Below are positions 13,818 through 14,657 of a DNA stretch of 14,657 bases, one piece after another. The position numbers were made by a program, and so were the translations under genes. The first letter of the stretch is position 1, and each line of letters opens with the position of its first letter. The notes below the pieces were generated by a model. That model was not told the origin of the DNA. It made no database searches and saw nothing but the letters and a program-made list of their open reading frames with translations. Source of the DNA: Candidatus Cloacimonadota bacterium. GTDB lineage: Bacteria > Cloacimonadota > Cloacimonadia > Cloacimonadales > TCS61. The stretch covers positions 1-14,657 of the forward strand of contig JAQICU010000356.1 of NCBI GenBank assembly GCA_027858325.1, given 5' to 3'.

Positions 13818-14657
13818 TGGTTACCTCCTTCAGAGATTTTACTAACTCATCCAAATCGGATTTTCTCTTCTTTTCGGTTACTGCGATCAGCAGCATATTT
13901 TCATATCCGAATTCTTTCAGATCAATTCCCGGGAAGATGTTTTTATCTTTCAGATCAAGTATAATTTTTTTAGCAGGGATGTGAGTTTTTATAACGAATT
14001 CTTTGAAGAATGGAGCTGCAAAAGCCATTTCAAAACCATCCAATTCTGTTATTTTTTTTGCCAGATAATGAGCTTTTGTAGTGCTGTGTGTAGCTGCATC
14101 TTTCAAACCTTCTTTTCCCATGAGTGTCATATATACTGTAGCTGCCAGATTGCAGAGAGCTTGGTTAGAACAGATATTGGAAGTAGCTTTGGCTCGACGG
14201 ATATGTTGTTCACGAGCTTGCAATGTGAGGGCATAACTACGTTTACCTTCTACATCCAAAGTGGCACCGACTATACGACCAGGCATACTTCTTCCTAAAC
14301 TGAGGTTAGCTGCCAGGAATCCAAAAAGCGGACCTCCGAAATTCTGAGCATTTCCCAAAGCCTGACCTTCTCCTACAACTATGTCTGCTTTATATTCTGA
14401 TGGTGCGTTCATAATAGCCAAAGAAATTGGGTCTACTGCAACAATGAAAAGAGCTTTTTTGGCAGCATGAGTGATCTCTTCGATTGCAAAAGCATTTTCA
14501 ATGTTTCCAAAAAAGTTTGGAGTTTGCAAAAGAACACAACCAGTTTCATCATCTACAGCTTTCTTTAATTCATCCAGATCGACCAATCCATTTTTTGCAG
14601 GAATTACAACCAATTCAATTCCAACACCATCAGTGTAAGTTTTTATTACTTCCAGAT
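13810..14657 (-). CDS. gcvPA: Glycine decarboxylase (P-protein) subunit 1, N-terminus beyond window edge
   Basis: The frame is open to the right edge, giving the last 281 residues of a family of about 440-450. The edge region reads LEVIKTYTDGVGIELVVIPA, which aligns with the middle of GcvPA, so the TTG at 14613 is internal and not a start. Later blocks are LLQTPNFFGNIEN, DIVVGEGQALGNAQNFGGPLFGF (the substrate-pocket loop typical of GcvPA), MPGRIVGAT and the REQHIRRAKATSNICSNQAL helix. This subunit lacks the PLP lysine, which is on GcvPB, and contributes to the heterotetramer. In many genomes gcvT and gcvH precede it; here they would be to the right of the window. Confidence 0.97.
   Translation of the reverse strand, partial: LEVIKTYTDGVGIELVVIPAKNGLVDLDELKKAVDDETGCVLLQTPNFFGNIENAFAIEEITHAAKKALFIVAVDPISLAIMNAPSEYKADIVVGEGQALGNAQNFGGPLFGFLAANLSLGRSMPGRIVGATLDVEGKRSYALTLQAREQHIRRAKATSNICSNQALCNLAATVYMTLMGKEGLKDAATHSTTKAHYLAKKITELDGFEMAFAAPFFKEFVIKTHIPAKKIILDLKDKNIFPGIDLKEFGYENMLLIAVTEKKRKSDLDELVKSLKEVTNG

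Noticed and set aside
14611..14613. TTG as start codon of gcvPA
   Set aside because: The frame stays open to the edge and the preceding residues match GcvPA, so the gene is simply cut by the window.

Overview
The window is AT-rich DNA from a diderm (Gram-negative-type) bacterium. It encodes an outer-membrane porin with a C-terminal Phe, several Sec/SPII lipoproteins, a periplasmic binding protein and split glycine decarboxylase subunits. Most genes have clear AGGAGG-like ribosome binding sites. This gene mix, with lamin-tail-domain lipoproteins and an S1 protein of five S1 domains, suggests the FCB/Cloacimonadota-like part of the tree. That placement is an inference; no rRNA or other lineage marker is present.

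Left block (about 9008 down to 1, minus strand): ten genes follow one another with gaps of 2 to 29 nt (85 nt before the last). The order is an ArsR-type repressor, a CYTH-like protein, a Ppx/GppA phosphatase, a PhoU-like DUF47 protein, a PiT phosphate permease, a TctC-TctB fusion, TctA, an OprP/OprO-like porin, and two related lamin-tail lipoproteins (the last cut by the window edge). A perfect 16-bp palindrome lies just upstream of the repressor's ribosome binding site and is the obvious candidate operator. The likely common theme is uptake of inorganic phosphate or another anion across both membranes, combined with polyphosphate turnover. Combining a tripartite tricarboxylate transporter with PiT and polyphosphate genes is the most unusual part of the window.

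Middle (8949-10860): a short divergent AT-rich intergenic region leads to a plus-strand gene for a five-domain S1 RNA-binding protein (probable ribosomal protein S1). It has a duplicated Lys/Glu-rich N-terminal tail and ends at a strong hairpin terminator that also looks usable from the opposite strand.

Right block (10861-14657, minus strand): a possible 39-residue membrane peptide; a lipoprotein made of three 120-residue EPNN modules (pre-peptidase C-terminal-like); a GC-rich palindromic repeat-like element in the 201-nt gap; then gcvPB and the 3' part of gcvPA, whose ends overlap by 8 nt. These encode the two halves of the glycine cleavage P-protein; the remaining gcv genes would lie beyond the right edge if the usual order holds.

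No tRNA, rRNA, CRISPR array, transposase or phage gene was seen.
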